Positions 44,501 to 55,842 are shown, numbered from the stretch's first letter. The stretch is 64,000 bases of DNA from Pegoplata infirma (GCA_963921195.1 OY992536.1:331345038-331409037), one strand, 5' to 3'. Numbers and translations: made by a program. Notes: generated by a model from the sequence alone, not told the origin.

Positions 44501-45416
44501 GGTGAGAATGTCGATGACATGGACGATATTGAAGGTAGAGTTGATGGTGGTGTCAATGATAATTGTCTTTCTGATAACACAAAAGAAGATGGTGTTTGGA
44601 TAAAATGGTTAGAAAAAGACAAAGGACATTTCGGTGACGAAAATGCTGAAAATTCCAACGAAGGGGATAATGGCGACGATGTTAACGAAAAATCAATAGT
44701 TGATAAAGAACAATTGTCAATTGATGTTAAAGGGGCGGCCATGCCAAAGTTATCGTCCATTTCCATTGATGACAGTGATAAAAACGGAGAAGATTCAACA
44801 TGGTGTAAATTACCAGGTGACAAACGAAATGGTTTTGTTTTATTTGTTGTTGTTGAAGTGGATTTTGAAGCTGAATTATCAATTAATGATAATGGACCGC
44901 AAATTGGCGATGATGCCTTACTAAAGTGGTCGTCGCTTTCCATTGACGACAGCGATAACAAGGAAGAGGAACTTGCAGCATGGTGTAAACTACCAGGTGA
45001 CACACGAAATTGTGTTGTTGTCGATGATGATTTACCAAAGTGGTTGTCGGTTGGCATTTCCGGCACTGATAACGAAGAGCAAGTAGGTATAACATTCTGT
45101 AAACTACCAGGTGACACACGAAATGGTGTTGCTGTTGAAGTGGTTTTCAAAGCTGATTTTTCAATTGATTTTAATGGACCACAAATTGTCGATGATGCCT
45201 TATTAAAGTAGTTGTCGGTTGCCACTCCTGGCAGTGATAACACCGAAGAAGAAGATGTAACATTGTGTAAGCTACTAGACGATACAGCAAATGATGGTGA
45301 CGTTTGATGTGAAAATTGGTTTAATTTTGTTGTTGAAGTCGATTTTGAAGGAAGATTTTCAATTGATGTTAAGGGAGCCAAAATTTTTGATTTTAAAGTT
45401 GGTAACTGATATAAAC
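41596..45416 (-). CDS. P-element/THAP9-type transposase, main exon
   Basis: A long open exon ending at TAA 41596-41598. Counting from a TTG at 45379-45381 as residue 1: residues 1-480 are Ser/Thr-rich with imperfect repeats around SPGSLHH and LSLSSMESDD. A CSCAC/H cluster lies near 490, a coiled coil near 500-560, then a P-type transposase domain. Acidic residues fall at D675 (HIVFDEV), D765 (LICDQGPPN), D905 (NDIFDEL) and E991 (NQDCLENFFSRLR), with spacings 90, 140 and 86. This matches the DDDE set of P-element transposase and human THAP9. The C terminus has FFAGYTIRQS and a KCARCL motif typical of the family. No in-frame ATG opens it. An acceptor AG at 45417-45418 in phase 1 fits the THAP exon at 53197-53404, giving about 1340 residues. 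No inactivating change was seen. The long Ser/Thr region is unusual for the family. Confidence 0.85.
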
Positions 45417-45450
45417 CTTCAAAAGAACGTTGTTCGAAATAAATTTATAA

Positions 45451-45624
45451 GCGTCCAACCTGAATCAAATTACGTTGCGTAAGGCGTAACGCCCAATAAT
45501 TTTTCGTTTCTAATATTTAAATGTGAGTTACCTAAATCAAACGGACGTAAAAATTTCAAATTTGATATGTTTGTTTTTGTTTTTTTTTACGTCTTGCGCT
45601 ACGCATTTGATTCTGGTTCGACCC
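45451..45624. mobile_element. 174-bp PIF/Harbinger-type MITE
   Basis: The left end reads GCGTCCAACCTGAATCAAAT and the - strand right end reads GGGTCGAACCAGAATCAAAT, flanked by TAA at 45448-45450 and 45625-45627. A 3-bp TWA duplication is typical of PIF/Harbinger. It sits 30 bases upstream of the proposed acceptor of the transposase exon. Confidence 0.7.
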
Positions 45625-45994
45625 TAAAACGTATGATCGTTTTTTGTTTGAATAAAATTTGAAATTTTCTTAATACCAATCTTACTAAGGGTAGAAATAT
45701 ATCCAAAGCTTTGGCTTTGAATTTTGCTTGTTTCCATACGTTGTGCTACGCATTAGGGGTGGGGATAGTGCACGAGTTTTCGATTTCGATACGCTAGAAC
45801 CGCAGATTTTGTGAGGTTCGTAAAACAAATGCATGTGCCAAAAAATGGGTCGGATACGATCTAGGGTTTTGACAAATATTTGCTCTAGCTGTCCTAGAAG
45901 TGACCCTAGAGGAGTCAAATGTATGACCGACCGGCAATTTTCTTTAACACCAAAATTTTCTTTAAACATAGCTAACCTCTATATTCAACCCTTA

Positions 45995-46298
45995 GGCACA
46001 GACTAAATACAGACTCGACAGTAGAGTTTTGTAAGAAAAAATGGGGAAAAACTAAGCGATTTTAGGAGAAAACACAGCGGTTTTTTGTCTGTTTTACGCT
46101 AACATGGCAACACTTTCTACGACTTAGGAGTGAGTGAAACAACAAAAACCGATCTGGCATCCATTTTTCTTATGGCGCGTTATATCAGTTTTCTCTTTCT
46201 AACCTAACTCGTAGAATAATTTGAAAATATTAACCATATGGTTAAAGAATACTTTTTTGACACCTGTCACTTATGTCGAGTCTGTATTAGTCTGTGCC
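45995..46298. mobile_element. 304-bp PIF/Harbinger-type MITE
   Basis: GGCACAGACTAAATACAGAC on the left mirrors the right end, whose - strand reads GGCACAGACTAATACAGACT. TTA duplications lie at 45992-45994 and 46299-46301. It has no coding capacity and ends 13 bases before the hAT foldback 46312-48838. Confidence 0.8.
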
Positions 46299-47090
46299 TT
46301 AGGGTGGTCACTAGGGTGGTCCGTTTTCGAGCTTTTCTCTCTGATCAAATTCTAATACCCGCCAAAAGTGTCGGTCCCCTAAGGGTAACTCACATGCGAA
46401 ATATCACTCCGATCGGAGTTTATCTCCACTTTGAGCCTTAAAACCGGGGTTTTTGCAAAAATGGACTTTAAAAAAAATTAAGTTTTTTTATTAAAATAAT
46501 TAAAAAAATATTTTTGTATAATATTTGATCGTAAGTACTTAAATATGAAATTTAAAGATTTTACGGTATCATTAACCCGTTCAAACTTGATACCAAAAAA
46601 ATGACATGATTTTGGGGGCGTTCTCAAAACACCTTTTTTCAAAATTTGAAAATTCTATTAAAAAAAAATTTAAAATATACCATTTTTTTCTTTCTGAATT
46701 TATTAAGAAAACCTTGGAGAAGAAAAATGTAAAATATGGCGGATATCCGTCGGGCCACATTTCGGGAATTCCAGGGGAAGTTAGCGGATTTCAAGGAAAT
46801 GTTGGTTTTATCAATAATTCGGATTAATAAAATCTTATAAACTACATTTTTAGGCAAATTAACTGTTTTTTGGTGTCGTGGCATTCTATTATAAAACTTT
46901 AAGTCTGTAATGGAATCTTACCGATCTAGGACGTCTTTAACTCACATTGGCTGGGGGTCAAAAATGACCCCCGCAGAAAATTTGAAGTTTAGAGCTTAAA
47001 TTTTGTGCTACAAACAAGTATAAAACTGCTTTTGTGTTTTTAACCCCAACTATTATTTCGTATTAATATATTATCTTAAAAAAATCATAA

Positions 47091-48184
47091 CACTCAGAAA
47101 ATTATGTAAGTTACTACATGTTAGTTATTTGTATATTTTACAGTAGTTAGTTGTTTTCAACTACAAAGTCAGTTGTTTTTGTATGAAAAATATCAAACAA
47201 CTATTTCTGTTAGTTATTTTAAGTCGTTTTTTTGAACAACTAACAAAAAAGTACTGTGATGTAGTAACAGTTATTTAAAGTAGTTAATTTTATTTTTTTT
47301 ATATCTGAAAATATTTTAGTTTTTTTTCCAAAAAATAAAAAAAAAAAAAATTCGTTTTTTTTTTATTTTTCACAACTTTAAAAAAAAAACTTGGGAAAAA
47401 TTTGGTCTTTAATTTTTTTTTTGAAAAATTTTTTGAAAAAAAAATTATTAGAGTCCGACCGAATATTCGGTTTCGGTCCCGGTTTCGGCCGAATAATGGG
47501 GTTTCGTCCACTATACGGTATTCGGCAAAATTTTGGCCGAATATTAGCCGAAACCGAAACTTTTTGGTATTTTAAAAAATATGTAAAAAAGTCGGTGAAT
47601 TTTTTGATTTCGTAATTCATTACACTTGTTTCAGTTCAATTGAAGAAAATGTTACAAGTTTATGCAATAAATGTAAAACTGTTTCAGTTCAAAAATTATT
47701 TTCTCCTAATATGCAAATGAAATATACAATTTTTTTGTAGGTTTTTTAAAAAACATATTTTTTTTTCAAAAATACAACAATTCCTATGGTTTAAAAGCTG
47801 TATATTAATCTTTAACAACTTTTTAATAATTTTATTCATGCCAGGCGGTAATTTTTTTAAGTTTCGGTTTCGGTTCGGTTTCGGCCGAATATTACTTTTT
47901 CGGCCGAATATTCGGTTCGGTTCGGTTTCTGTTCGGCCTCGAAAACTGGTTTCGGTCGGACTCTAAAAATTATACATTGATTATTTTATTTTTACTTCAT
48001 TTTAGTTGTTTTGACTACAAATGTAAGTAGTTTTTACTACATAAGTCAGTTGTTTTTTGTCAGTTAAAATAACTAACATTGTTAGTTGATTTAACTGAAA
48101 AAGTAGTTGACCTCAAAAAAACTTACAAAGTAGTTATTTTAACTGACATTTTCAGTTGATTTTTCTAACATAATTTTTTGAGTG
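47091..48184. mobile_element. MITE with CACTCA ends, nested in 46312-48838
   Basis: The left end CACTCAGAAAATTATGTAAG mirrors the right end (- strand CACTCAAAAAATTATGTTAG). The interior repeats TTAGTTGTTTT, AACAACTAAC and GTAGTTATTTTAA words on both sides. The target duplication is not clear. It resembles the element 55843-57548 in its ends. Confidence 0.75.
47449..47965. mobile_element. hAT MITE (TAGAGTCCGACCGAA ends), innermost of three nested elements
   Basis: TAGAGTCCGACCGAATATTC mirrors the right end (- strand TAGAGTCCGACCGAAACCAG). A perfect 8-bp duplication AAAATTAT lies at 47441-47448 and 47966-47973. Subterminal TTCGGTTTCGG and GGCCGAATATT words are dense on both sides. No coding capacity. 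Confidence 0.9.
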
Positions 48185-48846
48185 TACCCTTCTTGGTAGG
48201 GGGTCAAAAATGACCCATTCAATAAAAAACAGCTAATTTGCCAAAAATTTTATTTATAAGATTTTATTAATCCGAATTATTGATAAAACCAACATTTCCT
48301 TGAAATCCGCTAACTTCCCCCCGCGATTCCCGAAAAGTGGCCCGACGGATATCCGCCATATTTTACATTTTTCTTCTCCAAGGTTTTCTTAATAAATTCA
48401 CAAAGAAAAATTAGTATATTTTAATTTTTTTTTAAATAAAATTTTCAAAATTTGAAAAAAGGTGTTTTGAGAACGCCCCCAAAATCATGCCATTTTTTGG
48501 TATCAAGTTTGAATGGGTTAATGATACCGTAAAATCTTTAAATTTCATATTTAAGTATTTACGATCAAATATTATACAAAAATATTTTTAATTATTTAAA
48601 AAAAAAACTTAATTTTTTTTTTTTTTTAAGTCCTTTTTTGCAAAACCCCAATTTTAATGCTCGAAGTGGAGATAAACTTTATTTTTTTTTAAGTCCCAAT
48701 TTTGAGGCTCAAAGTGGAGACAGAAAATAAACTCCGATCGGAGTGATATTTTGCATGTGACTTAGCCTTAGGGGACCGACACTTTTGGCGGGTATTAGAA
48801 TTTGATCAGAGAGAAAAGCCCAAAAACGAGCCACCCTAGTGGTCAC

Positions 48847-49205
48847 CATACATTTATTTTTTCTTAATATGTTTTATTTAATTAGCTCCTAATGATCCAA
48901 TGGTGAGTCCTAGAGAGGCCATTAGCAAAACCAACCCCCAATAATGTAAAACCCCCAAAGTTGTTTCTGAACACACCAAAACCCTATCTCTAATTCCTAA
49001 GGGGTCTCCCATACAAAATGACATTTTTGTAAAATTTGCTCCCATCGCTCTAACTGTCGCAAGGGTGACCCTAGAAAAGTTAAATGTGTGAATGACCCCC
49101 AATTTTTTTTCAACCCCAACATTTTCTCCAAACAAACCTACCCTCTATTTTTAAGCCTTAAAGGGGTCCCCACACATTATTTTTATTTTTTATATTTTTT
49201 TTTAA
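48847..49205. repeat. Diverged direct repeat of 45760-45995
   Basis: GTGACCCTAGAAAAGTTAAA, AATGACCCCCAATTTTTTTT and AACATTTTCTCCAAACA correspond to GTGACCCTAGAGGAGTCAAA, GACCGACCGGCAATTTTCTT and AAAATTTTCTTTAAACA near 45895-45975. The two copies lie on either side of the nested elements. Origin unknown. Confidence 0.5.
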
Positions 49206-49208
49206 TTA

Positions 49209-49352
49209 ATGTGGCATTCACACTTTCTGTTTTGAAGTGTTTAAGAGTGAGATGTTTAAAAAATTCTTTGTTCTGTGTCCATTACGTTTTTATTCTGTTA
49301 CTGGTGTTTTGTTGAACAACTTGTTTAAGGTCGCAAGTGTGAATGCCATATA
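49209..49352. repeat. Short hairpin element (GTGGCATTCACACTT)
   Basis: TGGCATTCACACTT at the left is exactly inverted as AAGTGTGAATGCCA at the right. The outer CATTACGTTTTTATTCTGTT is mirrored again at 49353-49372. It looks like a miniature element with degenerate ends. Confidence 0.5.
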
Positions 49353-49492
49353 ACAGAATAAAAGCGTAATGGGCCAGAAATTTGAAAAGGGGGCAGAACC
49401 CAAAAAAAAAATTTAATCATCTCCGATTAATTTCTAACTCGAACCACCCCCCCCCCCCTACGTAGTCTTACGTAATATTCAAAAAAAAAAAA

Positions 49493-52400
49493 GGACTTGA
49501 TTTTGCATACAATGAACTTTCTGATTCCAAATCAGCCATCCAAATTGGTTTTACAACTTTTCGTTGTTGAGATATTTGCGTCATTTAAAATTGTTATGGT
49601 GTTTCTGTTTTTGAGAAACTCATAATGTATGTATCCATTTTTATTTACATCAAATTCATAAAAATATTAGAAATGTATTTATTTTTTTTATTTTTGACCG
49701 ATAACATATCGTCGCTGCGCCTAAAAATGGAGTCATGTGTTTTGGGGCAAGTGTCAAAAAAACTGTTTATTTTCGTCCCTTCGCGATATTTTTTAAAAGT
49801 TTGTTCTATAAAAAATTCTTGTACCGATATGCAATTCACATACTACAAAAAAAGTATAAAACATTTAACGGTTTTCCAGTGGTGCAGAAATTTTCAAAAA
49901 ACATACACATAACTCCTTTTTAAAGTACTTTTTGGAACAAAATTTAAATAAAATGGAAATATTTTTTACACATAACTCCTTTTGTTTATGAAAACATTCA
50001 TATTGCTAATTTCTTTTCGAGAGGGACAAAGACTAAATAAAGTTTGTTAGTGGTTTAAAGCGACATTAGTTAGACAAGGTCCTTGAAATTTTGATATTTA
50101 AAAGCACTTCATTAAACAGCGAACAACAGATTTTTCGCAAAACTGGTGATGATTTTTTGTTTTTTCTAGAGACTATTCAAGAGCTTCGACATAAATTGAC
50201 ATCTGCGAAAGATGCTGTAATTAAGATACTAAAATTTGTCGACGTCAAATGATTCAATTGCTTTCACAAGGCTTGATTAACCGCCATTTAGGATTTATAT
50301 ACAGCTGCGAAAGAAAAAATAGCACCAGTGGTATTTTCTTCAGTTTTATGATTGGGGTTGTAATGTTATAAATATCCAAAACAACAGTCCAACGGTTACC
50401 ACAACAACAAAAAATGTTAGAAAACTATGCCAATAAAATACACTTTTGCTTTTTGGTATGACGCCCTTCGTTTTTAGTGGGCGTGGTTTTTAGCTTAAAT
50501 TGGGCAGATTTATCATCTCAGGAAATTCATGTCATATCTCAAAAACTACTCACCAGATCGGCATGAAATTCATAAAATTGGAAAGCTTATTAAAATTTGT
50601 TATAAAAAACATTCATACCCAGCAAAAACTTGGTAATGACATATCATTACCATTCTAATTACTTAGTAATGACAGAAAATTACCTTTAGCATTATTTTGA
50701 AATGTAAAATAAGGACTTATTAATAATGACTTACATAAGTCATTATAATAAAATAAAAAAATTTCAGAACTAGATTTTCACTTTTTGACTCACTGTGCAT
50801 TATTTTGGTTAAAAATAAAATTAAATTAAATATTTTTTTATTTTTTAAAATTTTTTTTTTAAATAATTTTTTCATTACCTATGAGTACATACGTAATTAG
50901 TTATTAATACTGTTTTGATAATCATTACATTTGGCACATTTGCTTGTAAATGTAATGGGAAAGGTAATTCGAATCAGAAGTAGTTATAACTTTTGAATTT
51001 CCCATTACACATTTCATTACTTGGTAATGCAAGTTTTTGCTGGGTAGCCCATTTAAATGCTCACCAGATTATCAGTGAGATCATCAAATACAAAAACAAA
51101 ATTTTCGTAATTTTTGATGTCGTTAAAATTTGGCTTATTTCTCAGAGTCTAAGTTATAAAAGGGTTCATAAAATACATTAAATTAAAGCTGTATTGGGGA
51201 TGATAATAAATGGCAATATACTGCTATGCCTTCCCTTGTGAAACATCGGAGTTATTAACAAAATTTTATTTTTATTAAAAATTGTGTGATTTAAACTTTT
51301 GTTCCAAGCTAGGTCATTGTATATTCAGTGACATATTTAGACCACTGTGTACTGAGAATAGAAGCCATTTTAACAAGCTTTTGATTGCTTTTTATTTGGC
51401 TTAGATCGGATCAGTAACTTTGCAGATATTCTATGTTGTTTCAGAGGTGATGGATAAGGCTGATTTTGGCTTTAAAGCCTCGCCCACTATAAACAGAATA
51501 CGGCATAGAAAAAACAGGATGGTATTTTTATTCTGTGTTATTTTTTTAACATATTCTTTTTTGAAATGACCGTTAGGCACTTCTGTAAATGTTATCGGAT
51601 ACAACTCGAAAAGCATAAGATTAAGAAAATTCCCTTTGGTGCTATTTTTTCTTTCGCAACTGTAACTGCTTCAAATTATGCAAATATTTTCCAAAAAAAT
51701 CTTGACAAATTCATTCAAAATACTTGGATGCTATGTGTGAACCTCAAGTTACTAAAATAGTGGTCCATTTTGTCACGTTCTTTTACTTTTTTTATCAAAA
51801 AAGTTATGTGTAGCTTAACACATAACTCCTTTTCAGACCTTTTTTTAGTATGACAAACACATAGCTAATTTTACTAACTTTTGAACCAATCAAGATATCA
51901 AAAAACGGTTTGGCGAGTAAACGTATGACCAATATGGAATCATAAAGATGTAATAAAAAAAAAATAAAAATCTACACATGACTCCATTTTTAGACGCAGC
52001 GACGATATTGTCCTTTGTCGGTTTTTGAGAAAAGTTTAAAATAGATTTTTAGACCACATTTCGGCAAAAAGAGCTAAACAGCAAATTAAATTTTTTTATG
52101 GCAAAATTGTTTTCAGATATTCCGAACACATTTTCATAAATAAAAATATCTGGTGGTCGCGCTTTTAGATTTAAACTCGTTTCCAGGTACCATTAGAGGA
52201 TTTTTATACAAAAAAATTTAAAAATCTAAGATTTGTTTATAGAAAAAGTCTCACAACCTAGTTTATTATATTTTTTTATAAAAAAAATTTAAGAATCTGA
52301 AAATTTTTGTATACTAAAACTTTTCAGAATCTGAGAGTTTTCTATAAGAAAAAATTAATATCTCAGAATCTGAGACTTTTAATATAGAAAAAGTGTAATA

Positions 52401-52736
52401 GAATCTTGGGGTTTAAAAAATTTATTTATCTCAAAATCAAGAGTATTTATGTAAAAATAAAAAAATAAACTTTTCTTTAAAAACAATATTCTGTATCCTG
52501 TTTCCTGATCAGCCATTCAAATTGTTGTAGCGTGACCGGTTTCGAGATATTCGCTGTTAAAAGTAAATAAAAAACCTATACAGTAACACTTTTGGGACAT
52601 ATTCTTACGTTTTTTCCACAAAAGAGAACTTAAATTTATAAAAAAAACTACCTCCTGATTCCAAATCAGAAATCCCAAAAATTAGGATAATTGATTCGGA
52701 ATTACAAGGTCCATTTGATATAAAATCAAGTCCTGT
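49493..52736. mobile_element. Large foldback element with a MITE in its loop
   Basis: The outer words AGGACTTGATTTTGCATA (49493) and TATAAAATCAAGTCCT (52720-52736) are inverse. ATATCGTCGCTGCGCCTAAA at 49706 is mirrored at 51995-52015. TGCGAAAGAAAAAATAGCAC at 50302 is mirrored near 51640. TTTAGTGGGCG at 50473 is mirrored near 51480. The arms are about 1.1 kb and diverged. The MITE 50618-51044 occupies the spacer. Repeated ACACATAACTCCTTTT words occur. No conserved coding frame. Confidence 0.6.
50618..51044 (-). mobile_element. MITE, CCCAGCAAAAACTTG family, inverted copy
   Basis: It begins CCCAGCAAAAACTTGGTAAT and ends GCAAGTTTTTGCTGGG, flanked by TA at 50616-50617 and 51045-51046. It matches 4594-5030 in inverse orientation over nearly its whole length (TAATGGGAAAGGTAATTCGA, CATTACATTTGGCACATTTG). 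The high similarity suggests recent activity. Confidence 0.85.
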
Positions 52737-53161
52737 TTTGTATACCCTAAAAATGCTAAATTACCCTTTATTTAAAATTCAGAATCGAATATCTTTAAAA
52801 CGGTACGTGATAGAAAAATTTGGACGGCCGGCTTTGAATCACGTGGGTGGGTTCGAATCAGTTTCTCCCGAAAGGTGTATCGCCGGCGATACGAATTCGA
52901 TAAATGCCGCAATAACAATTATCGTATCGGCAATACAACCGGTGAATCAATGTCGTATCGATTTGTTTGCAGGGTTATAAGCAATTTGGAAGTTACTTTT
53001 TATTTTTATTGGCCCTCAAATAATAAAAACTATTTTAGATAAAAATTGTTATGTCCCTGTTCTTATGCAGTGGGTATGCCAATAGCAAAACTAAAATCCA
53101 ATACTGACCATAACCTAAGAAAATTGTGGTCTGCAAAGACCGAAAATAAAAAACTGGATGT
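52019..53161. other. Gene-free stretch with a B-box-like word
   Basis: A locally GC-richer patch (52825-52975) contains GGTGGGTTCGAATCAG, which resembles a tRNA B-box, and paired CGATAC/GTATCG words. There is no matching A-box or cloverleaf, so I do not call a tRNA or SINE. Confidence 0.35.
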
Positions 53162-53196
53162 CTATTGCAATAAGTGGTTGTTTTTTAAAAACTTAC

Positions 53197-53404
53197 CCAG
53201 TCTTGGACTTGCGTTGGGGTCAAGTCTTTTTTCACCAACAACCCATGGCTCAAAGTGGTTGGTGCACAAAAGAGTGTTACTGTTAACACTCTCCTTTGGT
53301 ATTCCCAAAATGGAACACCAATGTTCTAACCTATCTCCAGATTTTGGAAACTTGGATAGGAATTTAAATTGTTTACACCCAAACAAACACTTTCTTTTTT
53401 CCAT
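53197..53404 (-). CDS. THAP zinc-finger exon, likely first coding exon of the P-type transposase
   Basis: The - strand frame starts at ATG 53402-53404 (MEKRKCLFGCKQF). It shows the C2CH pattern of a THAP domain: C6-x3-C10, then C47-x2-H50, with the conserved P20 (KFP), W29, F51 and a proline at 67 (NASPRL) in the position of the family's AVPTIF box. The exon ends in a strong donor: ACTGG then GTAAGT, GT at 53195-53196, phase 1. THAP domains bind DNA and form the N terminus of P-element transposase and THAP9. The nearest matching-strand partner with a phase-1 acceptor is the transposase exon starting at 45416. The 7.8-kb intron would be filled with transposons. It could instead belong to a separate THAP protein whose other exons are unseen. 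Confidence 0.8.
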
Positions 53405-53869
53405 TTTAAAACAAAATGCTTTTTCTTATTTTTTTTTAAATTTTTATTATATAACACAAAAAACTATTTTTTTATATTTCAACACAAACTAAATTGAAAA
53501 AAATTATTTTTTTTTCTATGAATACATAAATCTATGCATGCACAATTAAAATTACCTTTCAAATTAACGTCATTTGGTTTATGTTCGAAAAAAGTAACGG
53601 CCATGTTTTTTCAAAGAGAGCATCCACAAATTACAAAAACAAAATACACAGCCGTTAAAACATACATCACCTCCATCTATTGTACCATAATAAAACTAAA
53701 CGCATGGGAGTAAAATGATACATCTTTATTATATATATTTTTGCCTCTAGGGGTCTGCTGAAACAAACGACAGTTGGTTCTGTGTCTAGCAAAGGCCACA
53801 CCCAAGAATTATACATTCTAAGTATAGATGGCGTATGCTTATATTTACACCAGACCTCTAGTGCTTGTA

Positions 53870-54490
53870 TGCGCATTGCAAATATAGAGGGCGTATGCTT
53901 GCATCTTTATTATATCAGACCCCTAGAGGTTGTATGCGCATTGTAAATATAGAGGGCGTATGCTTATTTTTTCCAGTAAATTCCGGAAACGGAAGAGAAG
54001 AAAAATATAATTATTATTAGAAAAATAAACAAATAAAAACCAAAGAAGGACAAAACCGATTTGTTATTATTTGCTTTATAGATTTTTATGTGGTAATCAA
54101 GATTTCAGTCATTAACAAATTAAATTAAGAACTTTTAATAAACTGCCGGAAACAGTTATAAAAAACGCCATCTAGTGAACAGTAAAAAGAAGAAGCATTT
54201 GCTGCATCTTTATTATATATGTCTTTGATTATATATGTCTTTGCTGTTTCCGGCAGTTTATTAAAAGTTCTTAATTTCACTTGTTAATGACTGAAATCCT
54301 GATTACCACATAAAAATCAATAAAGGAAATAAAAACAAATCGTTTTGCACTTTGTTTATTTTTCTAATAAAAATTATTTTTTTCTCTTCCGTTTCCGGAA
54401 TTTACTGGAAAAAATAAGCATACGCCATCTATATTTAGAATGTGCACACAAACTCCAGGGGTCTGGCGTATGCTTATTTTTTCCATTAAA
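53870..54490 (+). repeat. GCATACGCC dispersed repeat, largest copy
   Basis: It contains CCCTAGAGGTTGTATGCGCA, AATATAGAGGGCGTATGCTT, TTCCGGAAACGGAAGAG, CTGCCGGAAACAGTTATA and CGCCATCTAGTGAACAGT. A mirrored second half starts near 54240. Relatives are at 31196-31515 (inverse) and 25970-26090. Several short GGCGTATGC modules near 53830-53950 look like local tandem duplication. Confidence 0.7.
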
Positions 54491-54520
54491 TTAATTTTTA
54501 TTAGAAAAATAAACAAATAG

Positions 54521-54791
54521 ACATAAATATGTTTGGTAAAGTTTGAAAAAAACAATTTTTTTGTTTTTTTTTTGTAAAAAAATTTGAAACTTTTTTAAAC
54601 TTTTAAAAAAAATAAATAGATAATTTTTGAGTAAATTTTTAATTGTGTCAATTAAAAATTTACTCAAATTTTTTTTTTCAAAAATTTTATAAATTTTTAT
54701 TAAAAATTTACTTAATACTATTAAATCGTTTACTGGTGCAAAATTGAGTAATTTTTTACTCAATAGTATTAAAAATTTACTCAAATATTTT
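54521..54791 (-). mobile_element. Truncated copy of the CACAGAAAAAAATAAA MITE
   Basis: AAATCGTTTACTGGTGCAAA and TTGAGTAATTTTTTACTCAA match the inverted copy at 16665-17252. The terminal CACAG ends are missing. Confidence 0.7.
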
Positions 54792-55842
54792 TTTATTTTA
54801 TTTAAATTTATGAAATTTAAGTTCTTAAAATATTAATGATTGAATATTATTAAAAAAAATATTAAAAGTGCAAATAAAGTACAAATTTTATGACTTTAAA
54901 AAACCAAAAATTTTCCTTAATCCCAGACAGACTTCACGTGAGAATAAGCGTAGCTAGACCATTATTCTGGGTTGGGCAAAAGCTTTTTTATAAAAAAAAA
55001 ATATTTAAACAAAACTAAGAAACACATAACAAGAAATCACAAAAAAAGTATTTAAAAAAGTTAAAGATAACAAACAACTATTTTTGTTAAAAATATATAA
55101 ACAATAACACTACTCTACACAGTTTTTGCACAGATAGGTTAAATACATTTTCGAAATTATTTTGGCCTCCTAAACACGTATCTGTCATTAGAAAAGTTGT
55201 ATCGAATTGCCTTCTCGATATGTAGGCATTTTAATTTTTTGTGGACCAAGCCCTCAAAACCGAAAATTTTTTTAATATTGAAAAAGTGTATGTTACAGAA
55301 ATTGATATTTTTTTTTATTTGAACTTGGTTCACAAAAATTGAAAATGGCTATATCTCGAGTAGGCGATTTGATACAATTTTTCTGATGTCATTTTCGTGT
55401 ATAGGAGGCAAACATTTTTAGGACATATGTTTTAATCATTTTTTAAAATTTATCAAAAAATTCATAAAAATCGGTACGAAAAAATTTATGAAAATATATG
55501 CAAATTTGGTTCTAAACTTTGACTTCTTTTGCAAATATTTCTGTATATACTTAATGGATTTTAACACCAGCTTCTTTTTATTGGAGTGTCTACTTTATAT
55601 GTCTGCTTTGAACAGGAAATTGGATACAACCCTTCACTTTTATTTTTTGTCTCAAAAGTTTTTCTGCCTAGCCGGTCTTGGCGCCTTGAAAAGCTAATTA
55701 AATTTATGTTTGCCTAAAAAATTTTTCTGTGTAGCCAGTGTTGAAAATTACTTTTCAATACTGTTTTAAAAACAAGTTACCAAAACACCATATGAAATAT
55801 TTATCATCTCAGTACATTGAACATAAAAAATAAAAAAAACTG

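Larger units (their letters stand above)
46312..48838. mobile_element. hAT foldback element, TAGGGTGGTCCGTTTTCGAG ends
   Basis: TAGGGTGGTCCGTTTTCGAG on the left mirrors the right end (- strand TAGGGTGGCTCGTTTTTGGG). A perfect 8-bp duplication GTGGTCAC lies at 46304-46311 and 48839-48846. The arms (46312 to about 46990 and about 48190 to 48838) share TCTGATCAAATTCTAATACC, AAAAGTGTCGGTCCCCTAAG, CTCCGATCGGAGT and a GGATATCCGTCGGGCCAC word. The centre is occupied by a second MITE (47091-48184), which itself contains a third (47449-47965). No transposase. Confidence 0.9.

Noticed and set aside
44183..45211. 342-codon frame on the + strand
   Set aside because: It is exactly antisense to the Ser/Thr-rich repeats of the transposase exon, and its Asp/Asn/Val-rich composition is the mirror of those codons.
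52840..52870. B-box-like word GGTTCGAATC suggesting a tRNA or SINE
   Set aside because: No A-box at the right distance and no acceptor or anticodon stem can be formed.
53046..53492. 148-codon + strand frame
   Set aside because: It is antisense to the THAP exon. The C2CH pattern and donor are on the - strand.
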